DNA of 64,000 nucleotides. It comes from Eriocheir sinensis (taxonomy: Eukaryota; Arthropoda; Malacostraca; Decapoda; Varunidae). This document shows positions 1 through 11,215 of this stretch, one piece after another. The notes beneath the pieces were generated by a model, which saw only the letters and a program-made list of their open reading frames with translations, was not told the DNA's origin and did not search any database. The stretch is taken from NCBI RefSeq assembly GCF_024679095.1, contig NC_066534.1, positions 17,533,663-17,597,662 of the forward strand, in the 5' to 3' direction. A program made the position numbers and the translations under genes. Numbering within the stretch: position 1 is the first letter of the stretch; every line of letters begins with the position of its first letter.

Positions 1-480
1 AATATTGAACAGGGAAAAGAAGAAAACTCGAGGGAAAAGGGGAGTAAGGATGGAAGAGGTTGGAAGGGAGGGAGGAGGAAGGAGAAGGAAGGAAAATATT
101 AAAATACGAAGAAGAGAGGAGGTGGATGGGGGAGCGTTGGAAAGGGGGAGAAGAGGTTAGAGGGGAAGGAGGAGGAGGAGGGAAGAAAAGAAAGGGATTT
201 GGGGTTGAAGATTGACAAGAGTTGAGAGGTTGATAGGGAATGATTTTGAAGTATTATAGGAGGTTGAGGAAAGGGCGATGTAGAGGGACGAAAGGAGGGA
301 GGTTGAGAGGAAGAGGAAGGAGGGGTAGGGGTTGACTAGTGAAGGGAGAGAGAGAAAAAAAAAGAGAGAAGAAGGAGGAGGAGGAGGTTAGAGGGGCAAT
401 AGGGGAGGAAACTTGCAAAGGGGAGGATGATGGAGGGGAGAGGGGAGGAAGATAAGGGGGGGAGGGGGGGCGGGGGAGCG
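1..480. repeat. Purine-rich low-complexity desert
   Basis: Almost entirely A and G on the plus strand (GGAGGAAGG-type runs). No gene or ordered repeat unit is visible. Open frames here are repeat translations. Confidence 0.7.
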
Positions 481-520
481 TGATTGCCCACTGAGGAACC
501 AGCTGAGCCCTGGGACGCCT

Positions 521-648
<128 letters not shown>

Positions 649-960
649 CATATATATTATTACCAGTATCTTGTAGCTTTGGTAGTATGTATCTGCATTG
701 GGAAATTTCTTAACAACTCTCAATTTCATTTTATTATTAAGTTCATTATACAGAGAATCTTACATCACTGGCACCCAGGTACACTTATACAGCCATTCTT
801 TAAACTCATTGCACTTTGAACTTCATCTTTTCAATCATTCTTCAAAGTTTTTTATATGTGTAACCTTACAATCCCGGTGTGTTATGATTCTTCAAACACC
901 TTATAGTTATACACAGAAAACGTTATTCATCTCATTATTCTTGAAGTTGATTTTTTTTTT

Positions 961-1095
961 TTACGTCTATGCCTATAGCGCCGGTAGGCTTGCTTGAGGG
1001 GCCTGGATGGTATTCGACCCCAGCCCGTCATGGCGCAGGCAAGTGTTTATCGTGGCGCCATCTTCTCTTGATTATGCAAAGAACGTAAACTCATT
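961..1095. other. GC-balanced block, possible old retroposon remnant
   Basis: This is a compositionally distinct block in AT-rich surroundings. It contains GGCGCAGGCAAGTG and GTGGCGCCATC and has the look of a dispersed repeat, but no second copy is in the window and no coding or tRNA-like part can be shown. Confidence 0.2.
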
Positions 1096-1578
1096 GATAT
1101 CGCGGTATACATTCACCTCATTATCCTTGTCATTATCTTCATTTATCTACCTTTACCTACCTTCATTAATTACCTTTACTTCACTATCTATTATCCATGT
1201 CCCGAAGCTCAGTATATATATGTAGCAAACTGCCTCACTTCCGCTGTAATAAGGTGTCTTTCTTTTATTGTGTATAGGAATCGAGCGGTCGGGCAGGTGG
1301 GTTAATAAGTGGTAGGTGAGTGACCCTGATTACCTGGATGTGGGCAGTGATTGCGTCCTGGTGGTGAGTCTGTGGTGGTAATAGGAGCGTTTACAGCCGA
1401 GGAGAGTTACAACAACCTGCCTGCCTGCCCTCCCTGCCTCTGGTTACCCCTTAACTATGGTGGTTAAGGTAATTGGACGGTAATTAAATGCCCAGTTTCT
1501 GCTTCGGGAGAGAGGAAGAGATGGATAGATAGAGAGAAACTATTATTTAATTTGGAATCTCTTCCTATAATGTTTTCG
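1096..1578. other. Single-copy spacer
   Basis: AT-rich sequence to about 1250, then mixed sequence with a few TTAA/TAAT motifs (1300-1500). No gene, RNA or ordered repeat was recognised. Confidence 0.5.
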
Positions 1579-1655
1579 GGAGCAGAGCTATAGCGGGCTT
1601 TTTTTGCTTATTCGTCTTTCATTTTACCCTTGAGTGGTCGTCTTTCTTGTAAACG
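1579..1655 (+). mobile_element. Diverged copy of the short poly(A)-ended element
   Basis: It begins GGAGCAG, then TAGCGGGCTTTTTTT, later CCCTTGAG and a TGTAAA end, in the same order and spacing as the well-preserved copies at 42353, 42615, 49840, 51803 and 61740. Sequence has drifted in the middle. It encodes nothing. Confidence 0.5.
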
Positions 1656-1794
1656 TAAAGAAAATGCCAAGGAAAAATAATGGTCACCGATCTAATAGGT
1701 GGAGTTTCAAGAGCTCCATCTACACCATCATCCTCTTCATCAGCATCAATATTCATTATTAGCCAACTGCAAGACAAATTAACTTAAGACTATC

Positions 1795-1919
1795 AGTGAC
1801 TTCTCAGTGGGAATTGGGCTTGCATGGAGACTCGCCCGGAGGGATCATCGGACTTGGCGTCGTAGGGTGGGCGAGGCGACGCACTCCCCGATGTATGCGC
1901 CCTTTGATTGATTGATTTT
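1795..1919 (+). mobile_element. Probable SINE or RTE-type LINE 3' end with (GATT)n tail
   Basis: A GC-rich block of about 110 bp ends in ATGTATGCGCCCTTTGATTG followed by GATT repeats. A short microsatellite-like 3' tail of this kind is typical of RTE-clade LINEs and the SINEs they mobilise. No A or B box is clear, so it may be only a LINE 3' untranslated tail. Confidence 0.4.
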
Positions 1920-2169
1920 TCATGCATTGTGCTCACTTCTCACTGTCGGATGTTCCTCTCGATCCAACAATCAAAGGTTATATTTTCATCTTTCCACTTG
2001 TTTGGTTCTCTGTCGGCCCTGACTTCTGGGTAGCCACTCAAATGGTATATATGAAGGCTGTGCTTAACTTTACTTATACAAGGTTCATGTTTTCGTTTGA
2101 TCTTTATACTATACGGGACTGTAGGGAAATTTGTTTATCTCTACATGTAAGAGTGTTATTGAAGATGGC

Positions 2170-2860
2170 GAATGGAGATGGGGTTGGAGAAGGAGGAAGA
2201 GGGGAAGAATTTCATGGTGTTCGATGGATAGAGATCGGAGAGGGTCATCAGAAACAGCGACCCCAAGATATAAAAATGGGAAAAAATACCAAGACGGGAG
2301 CTGTATAGTCATTCCCTCTGGCTCTGTACTCTCTACGCATTGAAGCTGAACCAAGGGAGAAAGAGTTGAAGGAGGAGGGGAAGAATTTTATGGTGTTCGA
2401 TGGATAGAGATCGGAGAGACTCATCAGAAACAGCGACCCCAAGATATAAAAATAGGAAAAATAACCGAGACGGGAGCTGTATAGTCATTCCCTCTGGCTC
2501 TGTACTTTATGCATTGAAGCTGAACCATGGGAGAAAGAGTTGAAGGAGGAGGGGAAGAATTTTATGACGTTCGATGGATAGAGATCGGAGAGGCTCATCA
2601 GAAACAGTGACCCCAAGATATGAAAATAGGAAAAATAACCGAGACGGGAGCTGTATAGTCATTCCCTCTGGCTCTGTACTTTCTACGTATTGAAGCTGAA
2701 CCAAGGGAGAAAGAGTTGAAGGAGGAGGGGAAGAATTTTATGATGTTCAATGGATAGAGATCGGAGAGGCTCATCAGAAACAGCGACCCCAAGATATAAA
2801 AATTGGGAGACGGACGGGAGCTATATAGTCATTCATTCCCTCTGGCCCCGTCCCTCTAAA
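2170..2860. repeat. Tandem repeat, unit about 175 bp, 3.7 copies
   Basis: The same phrase (AAGAATTT.ATG..GTTC.ATGGATAGAG) starts at 2205, 2381, 2555 and 2731, giving periods of 176, 174 and 176 bp. Copies differ by scattered substitutions and the last is truncated near 2850. No conserved reading frame runs through the units. Confidence 0.9.
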
Positions 2861-3060
2861 GGCTGCCACGCTGTCGATAAGGTTTTCACACTTGGCGGGG
2901 GGCGGAGGCACGGCCATTGTTTTCTTGTTTTCGAGATCTCGGGAGTTCGTTATCGCTCGTGGCAATGCCCATCTTGTTTTTATGCAGATCGATACAGCGA
3001 TACTCGGCGGTGGAGGCGGCGTCGGTAGCTTTGTGTCACATCTCTATATATGATGCTGCC
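2861..3060. other. GC-balanced island, possible regulatory DNA
   Basis: Non-repetitive sequence between two low-complexity stretches. It contains GTCGATAAGG, GTTATCGC and GCCATTG motifs and no coding potential. Confidence 0.25.
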
Positions 3061-3145
3061 TTGAGGGGGGACTAAATGGGTTTGTGTATGAGGGAAAGTG
3101 TGTGTATGTATTTGCGTGGGTGGATGGGTGTGGGGGGGGGACGTC

Positions 3146-3148
<3 letters not shown>

Positions 3149-3193
<45 letters not shown>
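3149..3193. repeat. (GT)n microsatellite
   Basis: About 45 bp of GT dinucleotide, followed by GTGCGTGCGC. Confidence 0.95.
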
Positions 3194-3197
<4 letters not shown>

Positions 3198-3659
3198 CGC
3201 GACAACTCCATTAGGGCTCGTTGCGGGAGTAAGCAAGAGTAAAGATAAAGATATACATCGTAAGGAGGGATGTTTAAGAGCCTTCCCTCCCTCCCTCTCT
3301 CTCCCTTCTTCCCTCCATCCCTTCTCTCGTCTCCCTCCTTCCCTCCACCACCGGCCAGTCCATGCTATATTATTGTCTATGGAAGCATCCCTCTCTACCT
3401 CCCTCTCCCTCTCTACCTCCCCTTCCCTTCCCTTCCCTCTCAGCCCCGGGTCGTCGTAAAGGTAAGTGCCTACCCATGCTGAAAACGACACAATGGGGCG
3501 AAAATGTGCGAAAATGCCGGCGTATTGGTGGTGTAAATCAACGCTCGGAGGTGACAACCCAGGCAGGCGGTGAAGAGCTTTGTGCCGCTTGCCAATAACT
3601 GGAAAACTAACTGCCCGGTGTCTCTGTCTGTCCCTGCGTCTGTCCGCTGTCCACCGTCA

Positions 3660-4560
3660 CTGTCCGTTCCTTCTCCTCCTCCTTCTCCTCTTCTCCTTCC
3701 TCAGTACCTGTCCGCCCCTATCCTGACCTTCCTTTCTCCCCTCGATATGCGTCAACCTATCCACCGTCTACTCAACCTTTCCCTGTCTACATTTTTTCTA
3801 CTAACTGGACAACTCACTGCCGATGTTCCTCCTCTGTTTCCTCTGTCCATCTCCATCCGTCTGTTTTTCCTCCCTCCCTCAATACCTGTCCACTCAAACT
3901 TACCTTTCCTTCTGTCCTTCTGCCCTGTGTCCCTGTCTTTTTTTTTTGTATTAGTCACTGAAAAAAATATGGTTGCGTCTGTCTTCTCTGTCCAACTCCA
4001 TCCGTCTGTTTTTCCTACCTCCCTCAATACCTGTCCACACAAACTTACCTTTCCTTCTGTCCTTCTGCCCTGTATCCCTGTCTGTTATTTGTATTAGTCA
4101 CTAAAAAAGAATATGATTGCCTCTGTCTATTCTGTCCACCTCCATCCGTCTGTTTTTCCTTCCTCCCTCAATACCTGTCCGCCCCCGACCTTACCTTTCC
4201 TTCTGCCCTGTGTCCCTGTATCAATTATTTTACTTTTAACTGAAAAAAAAAAATATGATTGCTTCTGTCTAGTCTGTCCACCACCACCGTCCGTTTTTCC
4301 TTCTTCCTTCCTCCCTCAATACCTGTCCTCCCGACCTTACCTTTCCTTCTGCCTTGTGTCCCTGTCTCCATTTTTTTTTTACTACGAACTGAAAACTATT
4401 ATTGCGTGTGTGTCTCCGCTGTCCACCGCTGTCCCTTCCACCGCCCTCAGTATTACCTGTCCGGCTAACCTTACCTTTGTTTCTCCTCCCATCCCCCTTC
4501 TTATTAACCTTTACCTGTTTCCCTGTCTCCATGTCTTTTTATATTAACTGAGTATCTATA
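3660..4560. repeat. Degenerate pyrimidine-rich tandem repeat, unit about 145 bp
   Basis: AATACCTGTCC recurs at 3881, 4026, 4170 and 4319, with a related AGTACCTGTCC at 3703. Each unit has a Y-rich body, a T run, CTGAAAA and CCATCCGTCTGTTTTTCC. Open frames across it change from unit to unit and are not genes. Confidence 0.85.
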
Positions 4561-5084
4561 ACCTATGCCTCAACGCCTATACCTATATCTCCACCTGTCC
4601 ACCGTCTATTTCTCCCATATTCCTGTCTCTTCACTGTCCTTCTTAACGTCAATTCTCACCATTATGTCTGTCTATTCAGCCTCTATCTATCTCTATCTCC
4701 TTCTCCCTGCTACCTGTCTCTGTCTACCTCTCTGTGCACTTCTGTACCTGCCTACCTTATTGCTAAAGAAGATAGTTAACGGGGTTCTTTCTAGTATATA
4801 TTTATTTTTGTATTAGAGAGAGAGAGAGAAGAGAGAAGAGAGAAGAGAGAAGAATTTCCGCATGCGTGAACCCAAATGCAAATCATCTCTCTACTGAACT
4901 TGTTGTGTAAATGAGCCGGCGACTCTGAAGACATCTCATCGTGTTTATGACAGTTCACGGGCCGGCTAACTACACACCCTTGTCCCTCCAGCCTCCCTCC
5001 TCTCTCTTCCTCTCTTCCAGCCTTCCTCCTTTCCCTTCTTCCCTTCCTGTTTCCCGCCTCTCCTTTTTTCCCTTCTTGCTTCTC
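4561..5084. other. Pyrimidine-rich spacer with a GAGAGAA repeat
   Basis: CT-rich text to about 4810, then GAGAGAGAA-type repeats at 4815-4853, about 110 bp of mixed sequence, and CTTCC-rich sequence. Nothing coding is seen. Confidence 0.5.
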
Positions 5085-5195
5085 ACCCTAACCTAAACCT
5101 AACCCAAACCTAACCTAAGTCTAACCCAAACTCAACCCAAACCTATCCCAAACCTAACCAAAAATAACCCAAACTTAACCCAAACCTAACCGAGG
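5085..5195. repeat. Degenerate (CCTAA)n telomere-like array
   Basis: Roughly 110 bp of AACCTAACCC-type pentamers and hexamers. The arthropod telomere repeat is TTAGG (CCTAA on the other strand), so this is a degenerate interstitial telomere-like tract. Confidence 0.7.
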
Positions 5196-5204
5196 TCCAC
5201 CATC

Positions 5205-5370
5205 ATAGTCCGTTCCTTCTCCTCCTCCTCCTCCTCTTCTTCCCTCTTCTCCTCACTCAATACCTGTCCGCCCTACCTTACCTGTCTGTCTCCTTTCGAT
5301 ATACGTCTACCTATCCACCGTCTACTTAACTATTCCCTGTCTCACTCTTTTACTAGTAACTGGACAACAC
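5205..5370. repeat. Second copy of the 3660-3815 segment
   Basis: The order TCCGTTCCTTCTCC, ACCTGTCCGCCC, TTTCGATATACGTC, CTATCCACCGTCTAC and ACTAGTAACTGGACAAC repeats the order at 3664-3815, about 1.55 kb upstream in the same orientation. Confidence 0.75.
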
Positions 5371-5454
5371 ACACTTGGTGCATACTCGGGTATAGACTAC
5401 AAATACTGAGGTAGACCTTAAACCTAAGTGGCATCAACGTGTTATTTTAGGCAG

Positions 5455-5755
5455 TCTGGTCCTTCATTTCTTCCTTCCCTCCCTCACTCCCTTCCTTCCC
5501 TCATTCCTTCTCTTCATTCCCTCTCACACTTCCTTCCTTCATTCCCTTCCTTCATTCCCTCCCTTCATTCCCTCACTCACTCTTCCCTTCATTCCTTCCA
5601 TCCCTTCCTCCCTCCTTCACTGCCTCCCTCTCTCTCCCTCCCTTCATTCCCTCCCTCCCTTCTATTCTCCCTCCTGCACTACCTCCCTTCATTCCCTCCC
5701 TCCCTTCCATCCTCCCTCCTTCACTACCTCCCTTCATGCCCTCCTTCACTACCTA
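5455..5755. repeat. Pyrimidine tract of TTCATTCCCTCC-type repeats
   Basis: About 300 bp of CCTTCATTCCCTCC-type irregular repeats. The open frame through it is an artefact of composition. Confidence 0.8.
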
Positions 5756-5779
5756 TAGCTTCCAGGCCTTGCTTATAGG

Positions 5780-6075
5780 AGGAGGTGGGGGAGGAGAGCT
5801 GTATAGGCCGGGCAGGCAGGGCTGGAGACACGGCCGCATGCCCACTGTTTACATTTCAGCGGCTACCCCTCCGCCTCTAAATCACGGCTTATCGGGGCCC
5901 TCCATCGCCGCCTCCACCGCCGCCGCCGCTGCAGGCACACACCCTCTAGAGTTGTCAAATTAGCAGACGTGTAGACAGGCCGCCCCGTGACCCCCCGGCA
6001 AGGATTATCGCGTGTCTGCTATATAACTCGTGTTTACCTGTAGATCACCTGATACACGGCCCGAGAGCGATTGCC
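5780..6075. promoter_or_regulatory. Candidate regulatory island with two forkhead-type sites
   Basis: Non-repetitive, GC-balanced DNA bounded by a pyrimidine tract and an (ACT)n array. TGTTTAC (forkhead core) occurs at 5846-5852 and 6031-6037; GCTTATCGG, ATTATCGCG and CACCTG are also present. Function is inferred from composition and motifs only. Confidence 0.3.
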
Positions 6076-6090
6076 TCCACCTTGACTTCT

Positions 6091-6092
6091 AT

Positions 6093-6139
<47 letters not shown>

Positions 6140-6259
6140 TAATTATTACTACTACTACTACCACTACTACTACTACTACTACTACTATTACTGCGACTGT
6201 CACTAGTAGGTATTCTCGTGCGTGGTTGTAGTGGTTGTGGATGTGATTATAGTAGGTGA

Positions 6260-6290
<31 letters not shown>
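6091..6290. repeat. (ACT)n and (GTA)n trinucleotide arrays
   Basis: (ACT)n fills 6091-6190 with short interruptions. A GTA/GTG array on the opposite phase occupies about 6255-6295. Confidence 0.9.
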
Positions 6291-6292
<2 letters not shown>

Positions 6293-6309
6293 GGTAGGAG
6301 GAGAAACTG

Positions 6310-6385
6310 TGGTGAAACTATGACTATTACTATGATTAAAGCATTGATTAAAACTATGATTAAAACTATGAATTAAAACTATTAT
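6310..6385. repeat. Short AT-rich direct repeats
   Basis: Repeated ATTAAAACTATG words, four to five imperfect copies. Confidence 0.7.
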
Positions 6386-6577
6386 TATTTGCTCTCATTT
6401 CAAGTCTAGGATGAAATGCATGAAATAGGTCAACGCTTTTACCTCCTCTCCCTCCTCCTCTTCGTCCCTCTCTCCTCTCTTCCTCCCCTTCACTCTCATG
6501 CTCGGGCGGGGAGGCGATACGGCTGACGCGGGGGTGTGAGTGAGGTGCGTCCACGCCTGAAGGGAAGTGCTTACCTG

Positions 6578-6642
6578 CTGGAGGAGGAGGAGGAGGAGGA
6601 GGAGGAGGAGGAGGAGGAGGAGGAAGAGGAGGAGGAGGAGGA
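6578..6642. repeat. (GAG)n trinucleotide array
   Basis: About 65 bp of GAG. It would read as poly-Glu or poly-Arg, but no gene context supports translation. Y-rich sequence follows to 6890. Confidence 0.9.
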
Positions 6643-6897
6643 GGGGAACGATGATTTACAGTCTGCAACCTCAATTCTTCCCTTCCCTCTCTTTTTCCTC
6701 TTCTCTCTATTCTATTGTCTCTCCCTTTCCCAGTTTGACATCCTTATTTACGTACCTGTCCTCAACCTGTCAACGTGGGCTTCCCTTCTCTTCCGAAATT
6801 TCTCTCTCTCTCTCTTTCTCTCTCTCTCTTTTTTTTTTCTTCTTTTTTTTTCGTGCTGTGGATTGTGTTGTGGTCTTGCCCTTACCTCGCCAACGCT

Positions 6898-7159
6898 TGC
6901 ATATTCTTCCTTCCTAAACTCCCTTTCCCTAATCTTTCCCTCCCTAATCTTGTGCATATTTTTCCTTCCTAAACTCCCTTTCCCTAATCTTCCCCTCCCT
7001 AATCTTTTGCATATTTTTCCTTTCTAAACTCCCTTTCCCTAATCTTCCCCTCCCTAATCTTTTGCATATTTTTCCTTCCTAAACTCCCTTTCCCTAATCT
7101 TTCCCTCCCTAATCTTGTGCATATTTTTCCTTCCTAAACTCCCTTTCCCTAATCTTTCT
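6898..7159. repeat. Minisatellite, 55-bp unit, 4.8 copies
   Basis: TGCATATTTTTCCTTCC starts at 6898, 6953, 7008, 7063 and 7118, exactly 55 bp apart. Copies are nearly identical, so homogenisation is recent. Confidence 0.95.
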
Positions 7160-7197
7160 CTATTTTATTTATTTATTTCATTGATTTTTGGACATTA

Positions 7198-7385
7198 ATA
7201 TTATTATTAGTAGTAGTAGTAGTCGTGGTATTAGTGATGATAGTAGTAGAAGTAATAATTATATTCATCCTCTTGTAATCTCTTTCTATATTCTTGCGTT
7301 AATAAGTCGTAGTATTAATAATGATAGTAGTAGAAGTATTAATTATGTACAGCCTCTTGTAGTCTCCTTATATCCTCGCGTTAAA
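7198..7385. repeat. Tandem duplication of about 105 bp
   Basis: The block from AGTAGTAG..GTATTAGTGATGATAG through CCTCTTGTAATCTC is repeated with changes as GTATTAATAATGATAG through CCTCTTGTAGTCTC. Nothing is coding. Confidence 0.75.
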
Positions 7386-7653
7386 AGGGAAAATAGAACC
7401 AATTTCCATGTTTCTCACCACCAAGATGTCATATGCTGAGAGCCAACGCCGAGTGCCAGTCAAGTCCGCGGCCCTTTGCTCAGAGTCCCTGCCAGCAAGC
7501 ACCACCACAGCGGCGTAGGCGTGCTATTTTAGGCCCAGAGAAAGAGAACGATGCGGGCCTGGGAGTGGGTGTAGCTGTGACGTTTGCTCCTGCTTCACTA
7601 AACCACCTTTATATCATCATTATCTTGTCATTATTATCATCGTCTTTTCAGCC

Positions 7654-7654
<1 letters not shown>

Positions 7655-7703
<49 letters not shown>

Positions 7704-7717
7704 TCAGACCACGGGTG

Positions 7718-7752
<35 letters not shown>
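7655..7752. repeat. (CA)n then (GA)n microsatellites upstream of tRNA-Glu
   Basis: (CA)n at about 7656-7700 and (GA)n at about 7722-7752. A (GA)n tract also precedes the second tRNA-Glu at 20607, so it is part of the duplicated cassette. Confidence 0.9.
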
Positions 7753-7754
<2 letters not shown>

Positions 7755-7760
7755 ATCAAG

Positions 7761-7832
7761 TCCCGTGTGGTCTAGTGGCTAGGATACGCGGCTCTCACCC
7801 GCGAGGCCCGGGTTCGATTCCCGGCACGGGAA
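7761..7832 (+). tRNA. tRNA-Glu (anticodon CTC), copy 1
   Basis: A 72-nt cloverleaf. Acceptor stem TCCCGTG pairs with CACGGGA; anticodon stem CGCGG/CCGCG closes the loop CTCTCAC, giving anticodon CTC (Glu). The B box GGTTCGATTCC is perfect, and a TTTTT Pol III terminator lies at 7837-7841. It is identical over its whole length to the gene at 20607-20678. All stems pair, so it looks functional. Confidence 0.95.
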
Positions 7833-8031
7833 GATATTTTTATTATTAGGGTTTTGTTTTAATATGGTGGCAGTGTTTGCGAATTGTGTAAATTTGTCCT
7901 TTTTCAGCGGCAGTGCACGTTTTGGGGTACTTTGCTGCCGATGAGAGTGATGATCCTGCCACAGCTTATTAAGAAGTGTTTAACATTTTCCCGTGCATTC
8001 ATCGAAGGGTGTCGGCCGCGCCCCTCCTTCC
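7833..8031. repeat. Downstream part of the tRNA-Glu cassette, copy 1
   Basis: About 200 bp after the tRNA match the sequence after the second tRNA-Glu (20679-20878) in order: TTTTTATTATTAG, TTTGCGAATTGTGTAAATTT, CAGCGGCAGTG, TTTTGGGGTACTTTGCTG, CCACAGCTTATTAAGAAG. There are scattered substitutions and small gaps. No protein is encoded. Confidence 0.9.
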
Positions 8032-8340
8032 CGTGTTGTGCGTTCCCGTGTTGTGCATCACAGGACAAGGAACAGGAAGTTGTCACGCCCAGCCTCGTAC
8101 TCTGGTCAATGCTCCTCACGCTGGGCAGTCCACACATTATGAGAGACAGGTGTGACTGCGCGGGCTAGCTGTTATCTGAACTGAGCTGATAACAACAACA
8201 CATCCAATCTATTGATATGATCGCACGACGTTAAAGACACGCACGAACCTAACCAGGGAGACCTTTACTTTCTGCGCGTATTAAGACATCAGATATGAGC
8301 TAAGTGTCAGCAGCCTGCTTGGAAAGGACTATCCTCCATC
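8032..8340. other. Single-copy spacer
   Basis: Mixed-composition sequence after the cassette, including a local CCCGTGTTGTGC direct repeat at about 8030-8060. No gene or RNA was recognised. Confidence 0.5.
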
Positions 8341-8890
8341 TATGATCTAACTATCCTTGTTGCTTTCCTATCCTCCACCTCACTGTCATCTACTGCCTGG
8401 CCATCTTCCTCCTCCTTCTCCTCCCCATCTTCTCCCTGTGCTAACCTCCTCCCCCTTATCTTTTCCTTCCCTTGCTATCCTCCTCCTCCCCACCTTTTCC
8501 TTCCCTTGCTATTCTCTACCTCCCCAGCTTTTCCTTCCTTGACCGTCCTTCTCCTTCCCATCTCTTGCTTCCCTGGCCGTCCTCCTCTTCCCCATCTCCT
8601 CCTCCTTGCTCTCCTTCTCCCCACATCTCCTCTAGCCCTCCCCTATTCCTGTTCCCTATCGTCTCTTACCCTTGCTCTCCTCATTCTGCCCTTCTACTTC
8701 CTCCTCTCCATCCTCCTCTCCTTCATCTGACTCCTATTCCTCATCCCCCTTCTCCTCTTCCTCACCGTCTCCTTCCCTATCCTCCTTCTCCCCATTCCCC
8801 ATCTACCTCACCTTCCCCACCTCGTCCTCCAATTCCCCTTCCCCATCCTCCTCCTCCCCATCCTCAAAATCCTTCTCCTCCATCCCGCCC
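8341..8890. repeat. Pyrimidine desert (CTCCTCC/CCTTCC-rich)
   Basis: About 550 bp, almost only C and T on the plus strand. Words such as CTTTTCCTTCCCTTGCTAT and CTCCTCCCCA recur irregularly. Ser/Pro-rich frames are artefacts. Confidence 0.8.
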
Positions 8891-9104
8891 TGGGCAGTGA
8901 TCCGTAATTATTCCGCTAAACGCGCCCGACCCAGCTACTTATAACCCACTCGGCCGCCCACCTGCTGATTTATCGCCAGATAGAGCCAGGCTGTTTTCTC
9001 GAGGCCGGCGACCCAGCGCTGCGACGGTAAACAAGAAAGCAATAAAGGCCTTAATGAATCCATCAGCTCAGATCCGTATCCTAGCCTGGCCGCGGCGCCC
9101 TGGA
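8891..9104. promoter_or_regulatory. Candidate regulatory island with homeodomain, forkhead and Caudal-type sites
   Basis: GC-balanced, non-repetitive DNA between a pyrimidine desert and a tandem repeat. Visible motifs are TAATTA (8905-8910), TTTATCGCCAG (8969-8979), GTAAACA forkhead core (9027-9033), GCAATAAA Caudal/Abd-B-type site (9039-9046) and TTAATGA (9051-9057). Five developmental-factor cores in 200 bp suggest an enhancer; this is inference. Confidence 0.4.
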
Positions 9105-9830
9105 CACATGCGGCGGGGTTTGTGTAAGGCGGGGTGGAGTTGTTGTTTTTTCGCGTGTGGGTTTTTTGTAAGCTTAAATCACGGTGGGGATGTTACTGAT
9201 GGTTGGTGGAGGGGATATCTAGCGTGATGTTATGGACAGATGCGGCGGGGTTTGTGTAATGGGGAAGGGAGGGGGTAGTCGTCTTTTATTGTGGTGTTTT
9301 TGTAAGAGTAAGTCACGGTATAGGGATGTTACTGATGGTTGGTGGAGGGGATATCTGGAGTGATGTTATGGACAGATACGGTGGGGTTTGTGTAAGGGTG
9401 AATGGAGGGGGTAGTCGTCTTTTATTGTGGTGTTTTGTAAGAGTAAGTCACGGTATGTTACTGGTGGGCGGTGTTATAATGTGTTGAGGGGAACCTTGCC
9501 CTGATGTTCCTGTTCTTTGATGCGGCAGGATTTGTGTAAGGGGGGAGGGAGGGAGGGAAGGGGTGACTTTATTTGTGGTGGTTTTGTAAGAGTATAAGTC
9601 ATGGTAGGTATATAATGGTTGGTGCTAGTGTGCATGGGGTGAAACGTGGTGTGATGTGACGGTTGTTTGTGGATGGGAAGAACGTGTTTTATATATATTT
9701 TGTGTGTGTGTGTGTGTGTTGTCCTTATAAGAGTAAGTCCGGTAGGTATAGAATTGTTGGTTGAGGGCTCAGTGTGTTGAAGGGAGACGTATAGTGTGCA
9801 TGATGTGACGGCTCTGTATGGAGAGAAAGA
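9105..9830. repeat. Degenerate tandem repeat, unit about 131-145 bp
   Basis: GGGGTTTGTGTAA recurs at 9116, 9247 and 9383, with a diverged copy at 9529. Each is followed by GTAAGTCACGGTA and GATGTTACTGATGGTTGG blocks. The last units are diverged and hold a short (GT)n at about 9700-9718. Confidence 0.85.
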
Positions 9831-9899
9831 ACGTATTTTGTACCTTATTTTTATTTTTAAGTTAGACAAGCATTTGTTAGGTTGTGTTACTGTGTTCAA

Positions 9900-10305
9900 T
9901 AAAGCCTTGGAGTTTTTATATGAATAGGGAGAACGCTTCTTTAGGTTTTCTCCTAAACCTTTTACTACTTTTTTTATCCCTTCTCACGTTACTTCTTTCT
10001 CTTTTCTTCTTTCGTTAACCATTTCTCCTTCAGTTCATCATTTCTGCAGTCGTCACTCCTCCCTAGACTCTCTTTCTCCCTAATACTGCTTCTTTTCACT
10101 TTCCAAGCCAGTTCTTTCTCAGTTCTTTTCCCGCGCCGTCGCTTCACCCTTGAGCCGCGTCCCTGCCTTTATCGCGCTGCTCCCCGGCGTGAGGGCATCG
10201 GGGTCGGGGCGGGCAGGGCAGTGAGGTCAGGAGGGCGGCCGCGGGTTACTGCCTGGAGGGGCCGTAAAGCGTTATCGTAGACTCGTGTCGACTAATGGAC
10301 GCCGC
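9900..10305. other. T-rich spacer ending in a GC-rich island
   Basis: To about 10130 it is Y-rich and featureless. 10130-10305 is CpG-rich single-copy DNA with TTTATCGCGC, GCCGTAAAGCG and GTTATCGTAG, a possible regulatory island. No coding frame. Confidence 0.3.
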
Positions 10306-10311
10306 TACTGT

Positions 10312-10314
10312 GTG

Positions 10315-10370
<56 letters not shown>
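10312..10370. repeat. (GT)n microsatellite
   Basis: About 58 bp of GT dinucleotide. Y-rich sequence without a recognisable gene follows to 10742. Confidence 0.95.
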
Positions 10371-10742
10371 ACCCTCTACCTACCACTGCCACCTTGCTCC
10401 CTGCCTGCTAAATGGTCACTAAAGGAGTCTTACCTCGTTCCCTCTCTCCTCCTCGTTCTCCTTCTGCTGTTTCTGCTGATTTGCCTCCTCCTCCACCTGC
10501 TGCTGTGTCTGCTACGCCTTCAGTCTGTTCCTCTTACTGTGTTCTGAATTTCTCCGCTCTTTTCTTCTCCTTTCTCTTCTCTTTCTTCCCTCGCTGAGAC
10601 TGTAACGGTATATTAATCCCTTCTTCATTTATTTTGGCCTCAGGAAAGTTGAGAGGTAGTTGTGGTAGTGTCCTTATCCCTGGCTGGTTCTTCTGTGTTA
10701 TGTTGTAGTCAGTTCCGATGAAGGGAAAGAGTGAAGTAAGCA

Positions 10743-11215
10743 TAGGAGAGAGAAGGAGAATATCATGGAGGGAGAAGAAAAGAGTAAAGGAAGAATAGGA
10801 GAGAGAAGGAGAATGTCATGGAGGGAGAAGAAAAGAGTAAAGGAAGAATAGGAGAGAGAAGGAGAATGTCAAGGAGAGGAGAAGAAAAGAGTAAAGGAAG
10901 AATAGGAGAGAGAAGGAGAATGTCAAGGAGGGAGAAGAAAAGAGTAAAGGAAGAATAGGAGAGAGAAGGAGAATGTCATGGAGAGGAAAAGAGTAAAGGA
11001 AGAATAGGAGAGAGAAGGAGAATGTCAAGGGGAGGAGAAGAAAAGAGTAAAGGAAGAATAGGAGAGAAAAGGAGAATGTCATGGAGAAGAGAAGGAAAGA
11101 ATAAAAGAAGAATAGGAGAGAGAAGGAGAATGTCAAGGGGAGGAGAAGAAAAGAGTAAAGGAAGAATAGGAGAGAGAAGGAGAATGTCAAGGAGAGGAGA
11201 AGAAATAGTATACGA
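10743..11215. repeat. Purine minisatellite, unit about 53 bp, about nine copies
   Basis: GAGAGAGAAGGAGAATGTCA recurs about every 53 bp (10746, 10799, 10852 and onward), with GAAGAAAAGAGTAAAGGAAG in each unit. One copy is shortened near 10980. The minus-strand Leu/Phe/Ser repeats it encodes are an artefact. Confidence 0.95.
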